From the NCBI GenBank assembly GCA_016718825.1, contig JADKCL010000007.1, forward strand, positions 124,001-188,000: 64,000 nucleotides of DNA, given 5' to 3'. The stretch comes from Bacteroidota bacterium (GTDB taxonomy: Bacteria > Bacteroidota > Bacteroidia > J057 > JADKCL01). Positions 8,209-18,300 of the stretch are shown here, piece by piece; positions within the stretch are counted from its first letter, which is position 1, and each line of letters opens with the position of its first letter. A model generated the notes under the pieces. That model was not told the origin of the DNA. It did not search any database and saw nothing but the letters and a program-made list of their open reading frames with translations. Position numbers and translations under genes: made by a program.

Positions 8209-9291
8209 ATGCCTCTCATCGACATCGACCCCGACATCTTGCTGGCGCGCACGCCGCCGGGTAGCTTTTATGCAGATGCTGCGGCATACGCGCAGATTCG
8301 TGAGCAGATATTTGCCCGCTCATGGCAGTGGATCGGGGTGCACAACGCCGTCCGTGAGCCTGGCAGCGCCTTTCCGTTTGAGCTACTCGAAGGTTTGCTT
8401 GACGAACCGCTCCTCCTGACCAAGGCCGAAGACGGCCTCATCCGCCTGATGAGCAATGTCTGTACCCATCGTGGTAACCTTTTGGTTCACAAGCCTGGAG
8501 CCTGTAAAGCCATCCGTTGCCGCTACCATGGTCGCCGATTTGACCTCGAAGGAAAACTTCAATCCGCGCCGGGATTTGAGGATTGCCCCGATTTCCCGGG
8601 ACCACAAGACCATCTGCCCACCGTTCCCATGGCCGAATGGGGCCCTTTTCTCTTCGCCAACCTCCATCCGCAGTTTTCATTTGGCTTGTGGATGTCAGAA
8701 ATCAAAAACTACCTTCATTGGCTTCCGCTGCAGCAATTCCGGCTCGACAGCACCCGATCCCGCGAATTTACCTTTGACGCCAACTGGGCCCTTTATGTCG
8801 AAAATTACCTCGAAGGCTTTCACATTCCGTTCGTTCACAAGGGCTTGAATGCCGTGATTGACATTCAGCAATATGAAACATCCTTGCTGGAATGGGGTGT
8901 TTTGCAGAAAGCCATTGCGAAGGACGACCAAATTGCCTTCGAATTGCCGCCGGAATCGCCCGACTTTGGAAAACGCATCGCCGCTTACTATTTCTGGCTT
9001 TTCCCGAATACCATGCTCAATTTTTACCCTTGGGGACTTTCGCTGAATGTCGTCAAGCCCTTGGGAATCAACCGCACCAAGGTGAAATTCCTCACTTACG
9101 TCCATCAGCCGCAATTGCTCGGTCGGGGCGCAGGAGCTGATTTGGAAATGGTCGAAATGGAAGACGAAGCCGTCGTATTGGCCGTGCAAAAGGGTGTCAA
9201 GGCGCGGATGTACCAACGTGGACGTTATTCGCCGAGTCAAGAGCAGGGAGTACATCACTTTCATCGGCTTTTGTTTGATTTGCTAAGCTGA
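8209..9291 (+). CDS. Rieske non-heme iron oxygenase, alpha subunit-like
   Basis: A 360-residue cytoplasmic oxygenase. The Rieske [2Fe-2S] site is Cys85-x-His87 (VCTHRG) and Cys104-x2-His107 (CRYHGRRFD). The catalytic domain has the mononuclear iron motif around 199-210 (ENYLEGFHIPFVH; His205, His210) and an acidic cluster MEDEAVV near 317-320 for the third ligand. The C-terminal GRYSPSQEQGVHHFHRLL is typical of the choline/carnitine monooxygenase and ring-hydroxylating families. Substrate unknown; no reductase or ferredoxin gene is adjacent. TATTTTGC at 8195-8202 lies 6 bases before the ATG. The TGA overlaps the helicase ATG by one base. Confidence 0.9.
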   Translation: MPLIDIDPDILLARTPPGSFYADAAAYAQIREQIFARSWQWIGVHNAVREPGSAFPFELLEGLLDEPLLLTKAEDGLIRLMSNVCTHRGNLLVHKPGACKAIRCRYHGRRFDLEGKLQSAPGFEDCPDFPGPQDHLPTVPMAEWGPFLFANLHPQFSFGLWMSEIKNYLHWLPLQQFRLDSTRSREFTFDANWALYVENYLEGFHIPFVHKGLNAVIDIQQYETSLLEWGVLQKAIAKDDQIAFELPPESPDFGKRIAAYYFWLFPNTMLNFYPWGLSLNVVKPLGINRTKVKFLTYVHQPQLLGRGAGADLEMVEMEDEAVVLAVQKGVKARMYQRGRYSPSQEQGVHHFHRLLFDLLS

Positions 9292-11234
9292 TGGAAAAAT
9301 CAAAAGAAGAACTGCAGCGCCTCCTGCAATTGCTGGACATGGAGCGCAACGAGGAACGCCGGCAATGGCGCGACCGATTCCTCAATACCTCGCTCGAGCA
9401 GCGGGTCAAGGAGGGCACAAGTTGGTACCCCGTCGTGGTCGACTCCGAAGAAATCGGCTTGGGTGACCGCATTGTGCTGGAAATCAGCCGAAATGCAGCC
9501 GATGAACGCGGCCTTTTCCAAAACGGAAGCATTGCCGCTCTTTGGTGCAATGCCGAGGCCTACCGCAAAGATCCGCCCTCCGTGACCGGCGTTGTGATCA
9601 AGGCCATGAAGGACAAGGTGATCCTCGCCCTCGACACCGACGACACCCCCGATTGGATCGACGAAGGCAAACTTGGCCTCGACCTGAGCTACGACGAACG
9701 CGGCTACAAAGAAATGGTCAGGGCCATCAACGATGTGATGGGCGCGCAGCGGGATCGCTTGGCTGAGCTGCGTGAGGTTTTGCTCGGTCAAAAAGCCGTT
9801 TCCGTGGATTCAAGACTCGGCGGTGCCGAATTCCCGGAATTGAATCCGTCGCAAAATGATGCCGTGCAACTCGTGCGTATGGCCGAGGATTTGGCCATTG
9901 TCCATGGGCCTCCCGGGACGGGCAAAACCACGACGCTTGTGCGGGCGATTGCCGACACATTAAAAAAGGAAAAGCAAGTGCTCGTTTGTGCAGCAAGCAA
10001 TTTGGCAACGGACTTGCTCACCGAAAAATTGGCGAATCAAGGCATTCGGGTATTGCGATTGGGGCATCCTGCGCGGGTCTCGGAGGTGGTTTTGCAGCAT
10101 AGTTTGGACTTGCAAGTGAGTTTGCATCCGAGCTACAAAGACATGAAGAAGTTCCGGCGCGATGCCGAATCCATTCGCAAGCAAGCCACCAAATTCAAGC
10201 GCAATTTTGGCAAGGAGGAGCGGGAGAAGCGCAAGGAATTGTTGCAAGAGGCGAAGGATTGCCAAAAACAGGCCCGAGACTTGGAGGATTTTATTTTGCA
10301 AGATTTGCTCGGGAAGGCGCAGGCGGTGACCTGTACGCTCACGGGCGCGGCGACCTCCATGCTCAAAGGCAAGCATTTTTCGACACTTTTCATTGACGAG
10401 GCGGCGCAGGCGACGGAGCCGGCCTGTTGGATTCCGATTCGGTTGGCGGATCGGGTCGTGTTTGCGGGTGACCATTGTCAATTGCCGCCGACGGTCAAAA
10501 GTCAGGAGGCGGCCCGCGCCGGATTTGCGGTTTCCCTGTTTGAAAAATGTATTTCACGGCATCCGGAGGCAGCTTGCATGTTGCGCACGCAGTACCGCAT
10601 GCATGCGCAGATCATGGGCTTCAGCAACCATGCCTTTTACAAGGACGGCCTTCGCGCGGATGAATCCGTCGTCGATCACCGACTCAGCGAAGATCCCGAG
10701 AAGCCTTTGCTCAACAAGCCGTTGGAATTCATCGATACTGCGGGCTGCGGTTATGAGGAAAAGTTGAATCCCGAGACCAAAAGCCTCAGCAATCCGGGCG
10801 AAGCGGACATTCTCTTTGCGCATTTGATGGAACTTTGTGAGGCCTTGCGTTCGCAGAAAGGTTGGCCAAGTTTGGGGATCATTTCGCCGTACAAAGACCA
10901 GGTTTTGCTGCTGCGCGAGCGCTTGGAGCAGGTTGCGATCCACAACGGATGGCGCCCCTTCATCACAGTCGACACCGTCGACGGTTTCCAAGGGCAGGAG
11001 CGGGACATCATCTACATCAGCATGGTACGCAGCAACAACGAGGGCGGCATCGGCTTCCTTGGAGATACCCGCAGGATGAACGTCGCGATGACCCGTGCCC
11101 GCAAAAAGCTCGTTTTGATCGGTGACAGCGGCACCTTGGCCTTGCATCCGTTTTATCGGGATTTTTTGGATTATATTGATTCACAGGGCGCTTATGTAAG
11201 TGCCTGGGATTATGTGCATTTGGTCGGGCAGTGA
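9291..11234 (+). CDS. Superfamily 1 DNA/RNA helicase, IGHMBP2 (SMUBP-2)-like
   Basis: A 647-residue SF1B helicase of the IGHMBP2/DNA2/NAM7 group. An N-terminal OB-like region (40-120) precedes Walker A GPPGTGKTTT at 206-215. Further helicase motifs are DEAAQATEP (II), RTQYRMHAQIMGF (IV), VDTVDGFQGQERDII (V) and RRMNVAMTRARKK (VI). It should unwind nucleic acid 5' to 3' using ATP. The start codon overlaps the stop of the Rieske gene by one base, so translation is coupled although the functions seem unrelated. Full length compared with bacterial homologues. Role in repair or RNA metabolism not resolved. Confidence 0.93.
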   Translation: MEKSKEELQRLLQLLDMERNEERRQWRDRFLNTSLEQRVKEGTSWYPVVVDSEEIGLGDRIVLEISRNAADERGLFQNGSIAALWCNAEAYRKDPPSVTGVVIKAMKDKVILALDTDDTPDWIDEGKLGLDLSYDERGYKEMVRAINDVMGAQRDRLAELREVLLGQKAVSVDSRLGGAEFPELNPSQNDAVQLVRMAEDLAIVHGPPGTGKTTTLVRAIADTLKKEKQVLVCAASNLATDLLTEKLANQGIRVLRLGHPARVSEVVLQHSLDLQVSLHPSYKDMKKFRRDAESIRKQATKFKRNFGKEEREKRKELLQEAKDCQKQARDLEDFILQDLLGKAQAVTCTLTGAATSMLKGKHFSTLFIDEAAQATEPACWIPIRLADRVVFAGDHCQLPPTVKSQEAARAGFAVSLFEKCISRHPEAACMLRTQYRMHAQIMGFSNHAFYKDGLRADESVVDHRLSEDPEKPLLNKPLEFIDTAGCGYEEKLNPETKSLSNPGEADILFAHLMELCEALRSQKGWPSLGIISPYKDQVLLLRERLEQVAIHNGWRPFITVDTVDGFQGQERDIIYISMVRSNNEGGIGFLGDTRRMNVAMTRARKKLVLIGDSGTLALHPFYRDFLDYIDSQGAYVSAWDYVHLVGQ

Positions 11235-11403
11235 ATTTCTGAACCAGTTCATTCGATTCCAATCCGTGAATGTGAGCCGGAACAAGTTGAGGTTTTTGTG
11301 ACTTGCGACGGTGAAATGCTGGAAAATTCATGGTTGGTTCATCCGAATTCGCCGCAGATTCGCTAACTTCGATGATGTTACAGTCGTGTAGGCAATTCGA
11401 TTG

Positions 11404-12201
11404 ATGAAAAAATGGTCCTTTTTGGCGGTGTTTGTATGCTTGGGAATCATTGCCCGAGGTGGAAACGTGCCCGAAGTCAAGGACAAGGCCGACAAGAAAA
11501 AAGTGGCCCTCAAGTCTGAATTGCAGAAAAACGCATCCCGGAACGAAGTTCCGGCACCCGATCCCAATCCGGAGGACGATCCCAAGGCCGTCGCAGCCGC
11601 TTTGCCGACACCTTTACGAGGCGGAAAGATTGCCGAACTCTACCAAGGACTCGCCAATGCCAGCGGAGGCGCCTATTACGATGCCATCACGCGGCCCTTG
11701 CTCGACGTCCTCGACGAACTCCTGCAGCAACAATTAGTGAAAGGCGCCGATGTCGCCTTTGTCATTGACCATACAAGCAGCATGGAAGACGACATCGACA
11801 ACATTCGCCTCGACATCCAAAAGCTGATTTCCAGGTTTGACGCAGCCGGCGACGTGCGCGTCGGGATTGTTTCCTTCTCGGACGTAAAAAGTGGCTTGAA
11901 ATCCGGTTATGGCTCCACGGGGCTCAATGCGGATTATTCAGGACTGTCTGACTTTTTGGGTAAAATCGAATTGATCGGCAGCATCGAGGACATCTATGGC
12001 GCGATCTGGAAAACGGTCGACGAATTCAAATGGCAGTCCAAAACCAAACGACTGATCGTGCTCATCAGCGACGACAAACCAGCCTCCTCCAAAGACAGCA
12101 ATTATTCCGAAGAGGATGTCATTGCCAAATGCGCCCTCGCGGCTGTCAACACCAATGTTTATCCCGTGCTTGTGGATAAATATTCCCCTGTCCAGCACTA
12201 A
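11404..12201 (+). CDS. VWA-domain protein, probably exported
   Basis: A 265-residue protein with a hydrophobic N-terminal segment (about 5-18) that looks like a signal peptide, then a charged linker (KDKADKKK) and a von Willebrand factor A domain at about 110-262. The MIDAS motif is DVAFVIDHTSSMEDD, with Asp-x-Thr-Ser-Ser in place of the usual DxSxS, so metal binding is likely kept. The frame could begin at TTG 11401, but ATG 11404 is preferred. A TAACTTCG element 32 bases upstream may be the -7 box. Function unknown; VWA proteins usually mediate metal-dependent protein contacts. Confidence 0.85.
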   Translation: MKKWSFLAVFVCLGIIARGGNVPEVKDKADKKKVALKSELQKNASRNEVPAPDPNPEDDPKAVAAALPTPLRGGKIAELYQGLANASGGAYYDAITRPLLDVLDELLQQQLVKGADVAFVIDHTSSMEDDIDNIRLDIQKLISRFDAAGDVRVGIVSFSDVKSGLKSGYGSTGLNADYSGLSDFLGKIELIGSIEDIYGAIWKTVDEFKWQSKTKRLIVLISDDKPASSKDSNYSEEDVIAKCALAAVNTNVYPVLVDKYSPVQH

Positions 12202-12253
12202 CCTGCGCACCACCTCGGACGTAGAATTCTGCACGGAATTAAATGTTTTGCGT

Positions 12254-12430
12254 ATGAAATCTGGAATCACCTTTGCGGTCTTGCTCGGCCTCGTTGCGTG
12301 TATCGCGGGCGCGGTACTCAAAACAATGCATTTTTCATCTGCGAATGGACTTCTGCTCGGAGGCGCATTTCTAGCGGTGCTTGCATCCGTCTTTTGGGTG
12401 TTACATCAAACACCCAAACAACCTGAATAG
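12254..12430 (+). CDS. Small two-helix membrane protein, GldL-like
   Basis: A 58-residue protein beginning MKSGITFAVLLGLVAC with two predicted transmembrane helices. The centre (VLKTMHFSSANGLLLGG) resembles the K-MH-GAN-LL signature between the helices of GldL-type proteins, which in gliding/T9SS motors conduct protons. It lacks the long cytoplasmic domain of true GldL and is not next to other gld genes, so it is a GldL-related stand-alone protein and not the motor component. It starts 52 bases after the VWA gene and may be co-transcribed with it. Confidence 0.65.
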   Translation: MKSGITFAVLLGLVACIAGAVLKTMHFSSANGLLLGGAFLAVLASVFWVLHQTPKQPE

Positions 12431-12432
12431 CG

Positions 12433-13443
12433 CTATTTCGCAGGATTTCCGGCAAGATCCGATCGAATGGCATCCAGCACTTTTGCTGGAACAAGTTCCC
12501 TCATGCACTTGAAATGCCCCTTGGGGCATTTTTCATACCCCAGTTTGGAGCATGGCCGGCATTGGAGCGCTTTGTTTTCGATGATCACGGAATGGACTGC
12601 CTTGTAAGGTGCAAATCCCAATTCCGGGACTGTATTTCCCCAAATCGAATAAACCGGCAAGCCGAGCGCCGTCGCGATGTGCATCAAGCCCGTGTCATGC
12701 GTGATCACGAATTGGCATTTTTCCAGGAGGGCAGCACTTAGAAGCAAGTCGTATTGTGCAACAGCATTGAGGCATTGAACCTTCAGCCTTTCTTCGATCC
12801 ATTTTGCGTCTTCCGACTCCGGTTTTCCACCCAAAAGCAGCACCGGCAAAGCCAGTCCATTCAGCAATTCCACAAAATATTCCTTGGGCCAGCGTTTGGT
12901 GAAGTAGTTGCCTCCGAGGACGACGGCTACGGGTTTCTCCGAAAAATAGCGGCCCACAATGTCTTGCGCGAGGATCCGCGCTTCCTCTGGCAGGTAAAAA
13001 TCCAATCCCTTGTCGTCCAATTGGCATCCGAGGGGCGTGATCGCCCGCGCATAACGCGCGACCGTGTGCACGTCCGGGAGGGATCCGAGCCCCAATTTTG
13101 TGTGCAAAAGCACCGGCCACCGGTCCTTGGAATAGGTCGTGGCCGCCACGCCCAATTGCAGTTTGATGCGCCGGCTCCGAATGTTGCGGTGCAAATCCAC
13201 CACCTGATCAAATCCTTCTGCCTTCAATTCCCGGATCGTCGCCGACAAGTCGCCTGCATACAGGTGCACCTTGTCGATGTGCGGATGATGTTGCACCAAT
13301 CCGGCGAATGCTTTTTTGGTCAGAAAATGGATTTGCGCGCCTGGAAAACAAGTGTGAAGTGCACGGATCACCGGGCTCGTCAAGACGATGTCTCCGATCG
13401 AACTGAGCCTGATGACCAGGATTTTTTTTGGTTTCCGCGCCAT
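12433..13443 (-). CDS. Glycosyltransferase family 9 (heptosyltransferase-like)
   Basis: A 336-residue GT-B enzyme. The N-terminus KILVIRLSSIGDIVLTSP and the C-terminal donor-site region FVITHDTGLMHIATALG followed by YSIWGNT are signatures of ADP-heptose:LPS heptosyltransferases. ALQCRPCSKLGYEKCPKGH near the C-terminus is the cysteine-rich stretch common in Bacteroidota members. It probably adds a sugar to the LPS core on the cytoplasmic face of the inner membrane. The exact sugar is not predictable. It converges with the GldL-like gene (2-base gap) and is divergent from the serine hydrolase gene. Confidence 0.92.
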   Translation of the reverse strand: MARKPKKILVIRLSSIGDIVLTSPVIRALHTCFPGAQIHFLTKKAFAGLVQHHPHIDKVHLYAGDLSATIRELKAEGFDQVVDLHRNIRSRRIKLQLGVAATTYSKDRWPVLLHTKLGLGSLPDVHTVARYARAITPLGCQLDDKGLDFYLPEEARILAQDIVGRYFSEKPVAVVLGGNYFTKRWPKEYFVELLNGLALPVLLLGGKPESEDAKWIEERLKVQCLNAVAQYDLLLSAALLEKCQFVITHDTGLMHIATALGLPVYSIWGNTVPELGFAPYKAVHSVIIENKALQCRPCSKLGYEKCPKGHFKCMRELVPAKVLDAIRSDLAGNPAK

Positions 13444-13517
13444 TTCACGGCAAATTAATGATTTTTTGGGGCCTGAAACGCGCTTGAATTTTGTGGCTAA
13501 AAGGGTATGTTTGCTTT

Positions 13518-15353
13518 ATGCGCGTTTTTTTGCTGTCAATTGGGTTCTTGTTGGCTTTGCTTTCGACCGGGGCAACTGTATTGGCACAACCGGTAGGCGG
13601 ACTGAGTTTCCAAACAGGTGAAGTCAAGGGCATCGAAGGACTGTTTTTGCAACATCGAACCTGCGCCTACGACTATGCTTTTTTGAATTTTTCCAAGCAG
13701 GAGGGGGCCGTCTTTATGCGATCCGATAATTGGAATGGTCGATACCACGTCGCTTCCTTGGGAAAAACGATTGTCGCCATCGGAATATTGAAACTTGCCG
13801 AACAAGGCCGTCTGAAACTCGAGGATCCCGTCTCCATTCATCTTCCCGCGCTGGAAATGCCAAACGAATGGAACGCGACTGATCCTGTGCGGATTGCGCA
13901 TTTATTGGAGCATTCGGCGGGGTTGGATGACATGCATTTCAATGAGTATTTTCTTTACGGAGATTCCAAAATTCCCTTGGGCACCGCGCTCGCACGCAAC
14001 CCTGCGAGCAAGCGCATCCGTTGGCGACCTGGGACACGAAGCGCCTACAGCAACTTGGGCTATGCGATTGCTGGCCATGTGATTGAGGCGATTGTGAAGG
14101 AAGAGGCCGACGTATGGCTGCAAAAAAACGTGCTTCAGCCGATGGGCATGGAACATTCGTTTTTTGATCGCTGTGAAAAAAACAACGAACCGGTTGTGCT
14201 GGGCTGCAAAGGACTGCATACGGTTTCGGAGGAATGTTACGGCTATTATCCAGCCGTGGGCTTTGTTTCTACGGCGCGGGATATGGGCAGGCTGATGGCT
14301 TTTCTGGTTGGGAATGGCAGCGTGGGCACGGATACGATTTTGCAGGCCGCATCTGTGGAGCGAATGCTGCGCCCAGAGACCACGCTTGCTGCCAAGCGAG
14401 GTTGGTTTGACGGCGACTATGCCCTTGGTGTGCGAATTTGGGGAGATCAAAATTTCAAACGAATTGGTGTCACTGGATTTATTGAGGGCCATGTGGCGCA
14501 AATGGAATTTTATCCGGCTACAAAATCAGGCTGGGTACTGATGAGTACCGATGTCATGGATCGCAGCGGATTTTTGAGTGAGATGCGTGCGATTTTCAGG
14601 AGCAAGCTCGATCAAGTCGAGTCAGCGATTTCCCTGCCCAAAACTGCCCAATTTCCAGTTGCAGGAAGCTACCGATTCAAAAATTCCCGGAACGGTGTTT
14701 TGGACTTTGAAGACAATTTGTACGGGCGCTTGACGGTCGAGGCGCAAGGAAGCGATCCAAATGAACGTTGGGCGCATTCCCCAAAGCAGGAGCCGTTTTT
14801 GCTCGTATTTCAAAGGCAACGACCTGTCGCAGATTTGGTTGAAGTCCCACATTTTAATGCATTTGCAGGGAAAACCTCAGAGGGAAAGGATTTTTTGGTG
14901 GTGGAGGGGAAATACTTCGAAAGGGAGGACTCGTCCCTTGGTTTTATCCGGATTTCATTCGAAATGTATAAAAATCTGGCAGGACTTTTTGTCTGTTTGC
15001 TGCCTGTGATTTGGTATTTCCGGCGGCGCTTGGCGTGGGTCGAGGAAAATTTCAGGCTCTCCTGGATGGCGGTATTGCCCTTTTGCCTTGGATTTTTGGG
15101 TTATAAGATGCTGATCTCAGAAAATTTTGCCGCATTGGGGAGCTTCGGAATCTATTCAGCAACCCTTGCGACGTTCAGTGTGCTGATTCCTCTTTTTACG
15201 GTGTTTGCGGCCGTGCAACTTGTTCGGAATTGGCCTTTCGGAGTTGGGAAATATTTGCGATTGGCCTTCATTCCGCTGGTGCTCGGAAATTTCGGGTTGA
15301 CCATTTACCTGGCAATTTTTGGAATGATTCCTTTTGTGAGCTGGAACTATTGA
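13518..15353 (+). CDS. Beta-lactamase-family serine hydrolase with C-terminal membrane domain
   Basis: A 611-residue exported protein with a signal peptide (1-23). The catalytic domain (about 35-370) has Ser80-x-x-Lys83 (SLGK) and Tyr177-Ser-Asn179, the class C beta-lactamase/DD-peptidase signature. About four hydrophobic helices at 480-611 anchor it, so the active site faces the periplasm. Such proteins act as DD-carboxypeptidases, esterases or D-amino-acid peptidases; substrate not predictable. ATG 13518 gives a clean signal peptide, and TATGTTTG at 13506-13513 ends 4 bases upstream of it. The gene ends 7 bases from the convergent CHAT gene. Confidence 0.9.
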   Translation: MRVFLLSIGFLLALLSTGATVLAQPVGGLSFQTGEVKGIEGLFLQHRTCAYDYAFLNFSKQEGAVFMRSDNWNGRYHVASLGKTIVAIGILKLAEQGRLKLEDPVSIHLPALEMPNEWNATDPVRIAHLLEHSAGLDDMHFNEYFLYGDSKIPLGTALARNPASKRIRWRPGTRSAYSNLGYAIAGHVIEAIVKEEADVWLQKNVLQPMGMEHSFFDRCEKNNEPVVLGCKGLHTVSEECYGYYPAVGFVSTARDMGRLMAFLVGNGSVGTDTILQAASVERMLRPETTLAAKRGWFDGDYALGVRIWGDQNFKRIGVTGFIEGHVAQMEFYPATKSGWVLMSTDVMDRSGFLSEMRAIFRSKLDQVESAISLPKTAQFPVAGSYRFKNSRNGVLDFEDNLYGRLTVEAQGSDPNERWAHSPKQEPFLLVFQRQRPVADLVEVPHFNAFAGKTSEGKDFLVVEGKYFEREDSSLGFIRISFEMYKNLAGLFVCLLPVIWYFRRRLAWVEENFRLSWMAVLPFCLGFLGYKMLISENFAALGSFGIYSATLATFSVLIPLFTVFAAVQLVRNWPFGVGKYLRLAFIPLVLGNFGLTIYLAIFGMIPFVSWNY

Positions 15354-15360
15354 ATTGGAT

Positions 15361-18300
15361 TCATTGGCCGGAAATTGACTTTTGCTTTCGTTTTTGGCGC
15401 ACAATCCAGATCGTGGCAAAGAATAAAAGCACTGATGCCGAACCCATTATCCAAATCAAATTCCAGCCACGCGAGGTCTGTTGGGCAATGGGTAGCGGAG
15501 AATTGTCACCAATCATGACCAACTCTGACCAATAAAACGGATGCGTCTGATCAATGTCGTAGCCGCGGTCTTGCCGCAACCGCTGCAAGAAATTCCGTTT
15601 TGCTTTGGCGATCGCCTCGTCTCTTGGCAAACTATCGGCCAGGTTGGCAAAAAAGTCACCCATGATGGCCCGCGTGGATTTGGATTCGGCGACCTCCCAA
15701 AGGCTCATCAATACGCTTTTACAGCCCGCATACGTAAATCCGCGTGCCAAGCTCATCACGCCTTCGCCTTGTTGGTAGTCACCCAATCCCGTTTCGCAGG
15801 CCTCCAGGATGGCCAGTTCGGCGGGAAGGTTCAGCGTGTACAATTCGTTGAGTAGGAGGATGCTGTCTCCCGTGCCGTCTGGGCTGAAGTAAATGCATGA
15901 ATTGAGGAAATTCTTCTGGTCAAACCTTCCATGCGTAGCCAAATCGAGGATTTGGTGGGAGGGTGCATGATTGAGAAATGCCTTTTTGCTGCCTTCGCTG
16001 CCGACAAAAGTTTGGACATCCGTAAATTTTGAAGCCAATTTTTGTACCCCCAACATCGACTCTGGCAACGCCTGCAAGCCCGCCTCCGGACTGAAGCTTG
16101 GCGCTATTGCAAGGACTTTGTTTTGGGATGAAGCTGATTTCTCCGGCTTTCTGGAAAGAAAAGTTCCAGAATAGTCGTAGCTGATCGTATAGCGTTCCAA
16201 CAGGTAGCCAAGGCTATAAAATTGAATTGCTCCATTGGCTGGAATCGAATCCGCCAAGGCTTCAAATGAAATGAAACTCAAAGGTCCATCAGGAACGATG
16301 GTGACATTTGGTGTGAGGAAATTCTCGATCGGCCGCCACAAAGCGTCCAAAATTTTGCCGGACTGCGCCGCAAATTCGCCTGCCTTGGCCTTGGAGATTT
16401 CCTCGGGTACCTGATGCAAAGCCTGCGTAAACGCGGTGAGTTGCGCTTCAAATACTGAATCCGGCGAAAATTCGTGCAAAACAAAGGTGTCTCCTGTGAC
16501 GACAAAGGTGTAGATAGCTGAATCTCCATAGAAATATTCGATCAGCGTACGGTTTTCTTGTTGCAAAAGGGGCTGCAGCTCGGCAATTGAAATCACATCA
16601 AAGGAATTTACCAAGTCAGAGTACTTGGGATTGGCGTGCTCGATGTCTTGCATGATTTGGTCGAGTTCCTTTTCGGCCTGAAAAAGTTCGGCTTGAAGCA
16701 AAGCGACATTTCGATTGGGAATCGTTGCGGAATTGATGGCCTCATGCAGGCGCATAATGCGCGTCTGCACCCGTTGGCGTTGGTCTACCAAGTCCGCACT
16801 TTTTCCATTTGTTTCCAGCACGTGGTTATCAATCACGGCCTCCATGAGCAGCATCGCTTTGCTTTGTTCTGCAATTTCAAATGCGGTTGCAAGATGCGCT
16901 GGACTGTGTGTGACATCGTGCAATTCAATGGCGGCTTGCATTGCGTTTTCAAAAAGCGTTTGCCAATACCGGTTGATGCGGAGTTTCTCTTGTTCATTGT
17001 TGTGTTCCTGTCGTAGGCGACGGAGTTTTCTCAATGCCTTTTGTGAGCATGCGAGGCTGGCATTGAGCAAGTTAAGGTCGTTTGTTTGACGGTACAGGCC
17101 CCAAAGGATATTTGCTTTTTGGCTTACAGCCGCCAAGGTATGCCAAGGAGAAACGGAATGGGTAATGTCTGGACAAGTCCAGGGGTTTATGCCGCGTACA
17201 GCATCACCGACCATTTCTTGCATGAAGAGGTGGTTGATATTCAGTGCCTCCTGGAAATTTCCGCGATCGATGTGGAAGTCCGTAATCATCTCGAGCACCA
17301 TCGCCCGCTCCATGCGGTTGACGATTGGAATCTGTCGAAGGTCGACGAGGCTGCGGTTGAGGTTGGCAGTTGCAGCTTCCGCAAATCCGGCTGCGTTTTG
17401 TGCAGTTGCAAGGTAGATCAATGCATAACAGTGGGAAGACCAAGGCATCACATTGGCCATTGCGTACCGCTCCAAGGCATTTTCGAAGGCTTCTATCGCT
17501 GCATCAAATTTTTTCTCTCCGAGGTATCCAATGCCAAGGTTTGCATAAAATCTACCCAACGTGGCATCATCATCGCTTTGCTTGGCGATCAATCCATCGA
17601 TGGCTTCAGTCATGTATTTCTCACCGTCCTGATAATGTTGAAGGTTGATGAGTTCCTGGGCATAGTTGGCCAAGCGGGTATGGTAGATGTCTGCGCCGTC
17701 GGTGGTATTCAGCAACGATAACCAAGATTGTCGATAGTAATTGAGTGCTTGGTCAAAATTGCCGATGTAGTGGTTGAATTCGCCGAGGTAGCTGTATGCC
17801 TGCGAAATCGCACGCGGGGAGATTTTTCTGGCGACCTGCCCCTCCGCTGATTTTTCAGCAAAGGGAATCGCGCCGGCATAATCTCCCAATTCGGCCCGGA
17901 TTTTTGCAAAACGTCCATAGCAAACATACAGCAAGTTGGAGACCACTTCAGGGTATTGTTGACCAATCTCAATCGCTGCCTTGCATGCTTTTTCTCCGTT
18001 TTCCAAGGCCTCCACAGAGGTGATTGTCAACGAACCGATGGCATATTGCAATTCAGTGGCATAGAAATAATAGCAGATCCATTCCTCCTGCAAGAGGTTG
18101 GGGCAGGCTTCCATGGCCTTGCGCGCGCTATCCAGGATATCCTTGGCGCGATCTAGGTCATTATCCTTGAAGGCTTGATAGGCAAGGTCGCGTTGTAGCA
18201 AAGCCTTTTCCTCGGCAAAGCCTTGATCTTGATCCTGTGCGATTTGCAACCATGTTTTCGCCGAAGGTTGATCCTTGACGAGCCGGCACAAAACGCCGAT

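Noticed and set aside
12512..12530. AATGCCCC/GGGGCATT hairpin followed by T run as a terminator
   Set aside because: It lies inside the glycosyltransferase coding region (minus strand). The T run is on the plus strand, and no plus-strand gene ends there except the small gene at 12430, 80 bases away.
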